NCBI GenBank assembly: GCA_964446285.1
Contig: CAYUNT010000215.1
Coordinates: 1 to 7,259 of the forward strand
Reading direction: 5' to 3'
DNA length: 7,259 bases
Source of the DNA: CAYUNT01 sp964446285
GTDB lineage: Bacteria; Sumerlaeota; Sumerlaeia; SLMS01; CAYUNT01
Below, one piece after another: positions 6,442 to 7,259 of the stretch (its first letter is position 1; each line of letters opens with the position of its first letter). The translations under genes and the position numbers were made by a program. A model generated the notes under the pieces. It saw only the letters and a list, made by a program, of their open reading frames with translations, did not search any database and was not told the origin of the DNA.

Positions 6442-7080
6442 ATGTCCCCGATAGAAGAATCTCAGAAACCAACTGCCCGGTCGCGCCCAGATGAACTTGG
6501 GAAGCCGGCTACCCAATCGCGCGCGCGAGTTTTGGAGGAAAGGGTGATTTCCGGCGATGTGTCTGGCGCGGCAGGCGGCGATGAAAGCAGCGAAAGTCTT
6601 CCAGCAAAGAAGCGCGGCTGGAAGCATTATGCCGGAATTGCCGGCCTGCTAGTCCTTGTGCTGATTCTTGTGGCGGAATTGTTCCGTCAAAATGTCGTCG
6701 AGGACCAGGTCGTAGTGGCGCCCCCAAGACCGGCCGGGGAATCAGTTGCGGCGCCAAGCCCGGTGGCGGAAACCGGCGGATCGAAAGCGCCTCAGGCAGT
6801 GAAGCCTTCCGTGATTCTTCCTATGCATGGAGGCCGCCAGCTGGTGGATGCCAGCGGGCATATTCGCCCGGAATTTACGCGAGTGGGCGTGGTTGGGCCA
6901 GGGGGCAAGATAATTTATGTGTCGCCCGATGATCCGCGCGCGCAGGAGGATGCGGAGGGCGCTCGCCAAGAAGGGGCGGTTCCTCCGCCTGTTCCCTCGC
7001 ACCAGGGGGCGCAGGGTTTTGGTCCGGGAGGGATGCTGCCAGTGGCCGCTCAGGCCACAGCCACAGGGAGCGGAAGCTGA
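6442..7080 (+). CDS. Hypothetical single-pass membrane protein with Pro-rich outer part
   Basis: I do not recognise this 212-residue product. Residues 1-62 are polar and charged, ending in the basic stretch KKRGWKH. Residues 63-81 (YAGIAGLLVLVLILVAELF) are one membrane helix, so by the positive-inside rule the N-terminus is cytoplasmic. Residues 90-125 are rich in Pro, Ala and Val, a flexible spacer. Residues about 123-165 hold the only globular-looking part (VILPMHGGRQLVDASGHI, VGVVGPGGKIIYVSPDDP), and the rest is Gly/Pro/Ala-rich to the end. The layout (short inner tail, one helix, Pro-rich periplasmic arm, small domain) is shared by several envelope adaptor proteins, including GspC/PilP-type and TonB-like proteins, but no motif of those families is visible. 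A strong ribosome binding site precedes it. Its place after three pseudopilins hints at a pilus or secretion accessory role, which is inference. Confidence 0.7.
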   Translation: MSPIEESQKPTARSRPDELGKPATQSRARVLEERVISGDVSGAAGGDESSESLPAKKRGWKHYAGIAGLLVLVLILVAELFRQNVVEDQVVVAPPRPAGESVAAPSPVAETGGSKAPQAVKPSVILPMHGGRQLVDASGHIRPEFTRVGVVGPGGKIIYVSPDDPRAQEDAEGARQEGAVPPPVPSHQGAQGFGPGGMLPVAAQATATGSGS

Positions 7081-7089
7081 TGGGGGGAA

Positions 7090-7124
7090 GAGTTGTGAGT
7101 TGTGGGTTGTGAGTTGTGGGTTGA
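7090..7124. repeat. Five tandem heptamers, consensus GRGTTGT
   Basis: Units start at 7090, 7097, 7104, 7111 and 7118: GAGTTGT, GAGTTGT, GGGTTGT, GAGTTGT, GGGTTGA. They begin 10 bases after the stop codon of the last gene. Comparable heptamer tracts are known in cyanobacteria and other bacteria as intergenic repeats of unknown role. Confidence 0.85.
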
Positions 7125-7133
7125 GGGCGAAGA

Positions 7134-7175
7134 AGTGAACAGTGAACAGCAGGCAGTGAACAGCGAAAAATAAAC
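7134..7175. repeat. Degenerate AGTGAAC heptamer array, left copy
   Basis: Units in strict 7-base phase are AGTGAAC, AGTGAAC, AGCAGGC, AGTGAAC, AGCGAAA and AATAAAC. Even the poorly matching units keep the phase, which suggests decay of an older perfect array. A run of eight G follows at 7176-7183. Confidence 0.75.
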
Positions 7176-7203
7176 GGGGGGGGAGCGAATGGCAGGCAGG
7201 GAA

Positions 7204-7246
7204 GGGTTGACAGCGAACAATAATCGGCGAAGAGTGAACAGTGAAT
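7204..7246. repeat. Degenerate heptamer array, right copy
   Basis: GGGTTGA (7204-7210), one C, then phased units AGCGAAC, AATAATC, GGCGAAG, AGTGAAC, AGTGAAT. Bases 7210-7227 match 7160-7177 at 16 of 18 positions (ACAGCGAAMAATAAWCGG). Bases 7226-7245 match 7126-7146 apart from one inserted base. The array therefore belongs to larger duplicated units spaced 50 and 100 bases apart. Confidence 0.7.
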
Positions 7247-7259
7247 TATGATAGGGGGG

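Larger units (their letters stand above)
7081..7259. other. Non-coding right end, repeat-rich with G-runs
   Basis: Besides the heptamer arrays this end has G-runs at 7082-7087, 7176-7183 and 7254-7259, and GGCAGGCAGGGAAGGG between them. I see no gene, terminator hairpin or paired promoter boxes. Strand asymmetry is marked, with the plus strand rich in G and A. Confidence 0.6.

Noticed and set aside
6339..6494. Small open frame of about 51 codons starting in the 6323-6441 spacer
   Set aside because: It has no properly spaced ribosome binding site, overlaps the start of the next gene in another frame and has an Arg-rich random composition.
7090..7246. CRISPR array
   Set aside because: The units are contiguous 7-base repeats without unique spacers, and no cas gene is present.
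7207..7252. Promoter made of TTGACA (7207-7212) and TATGAT (7247-7252)
   Set aside because: The spacing is 34 bases, twice what a sigma70-type promoter allows, and both boxes lie within or beside the heptamer repeats. TTGACA comes from the GGGTTGA/CAGCGAAC junction.

Overview
The window is a GC-rich piece of bacterial DNA with five plus-strand genes and no convincing minus-strand gene. It looks like a diderm from a deep-branching or uncultivated lineage (Planctomycetota, Sumerlaeota, Hydrogenedentota or similar). That guess rests on the protein style: a secreted mosaic protein with long Pro/Thr/Ser linkers and cohesin-like beta-sandwiches, a domain carrying a GGERD motif, and a PilX/DUF4900-type pilus protein. 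The taxonomy is inference, and no marker gene is present.

Positions 2-3055 hold the 3' part of one very large gene whose start lies left of the window. Its frame is open from the first bases. It begins with about 130 residues of Pro/Thr/Ser-rich linker. Two tandem cohesin-like domains follow, then a GGERD beta-sandwich domain, an unassigned beta-rich segment, a short second linker, a DNRLRE/CBM-like beta domain and a Pro-rich tail with no recognisable anchor. The product is probably exported and works as a surface or adhesive protein.

Positions 3056-3189 are non-coding and contain a strong hairpin with a pyrimidine-rich tail. A compact cluster of three type IV pilus/type II secretion-type pseudopilin genes follows: PilV-like (3190-3786), PilW/GspJ-like (3798-4499) and PilX/DUF4900-like (4511-6322). 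Gaps of about 11 bases and good ribosome binding sites suggest co-translation. After a 119-base gap, 6442-7080 encodes a single-pass membrane protein with a Pro-rich extracytoplasmic part that I cannot assign.

The right end (7081-7259) is non-coding and carries degenerate heptamer repeats of two families, larger direct repeats spaced 50 and 100 bases apart, and three G-runs.

The order of the genes suggests a minor-pilin module: three minor pseudopilins that could prime and cap a pilus or pseudopilus, next to a large modular exoprotein that could be its tip adhesin or cargo, much as PilY1 accompanies PilV/W/X in proteobacteria. Sequence supports the gene identities at family level. The functional link between the exoprotein and the pilins is inference.
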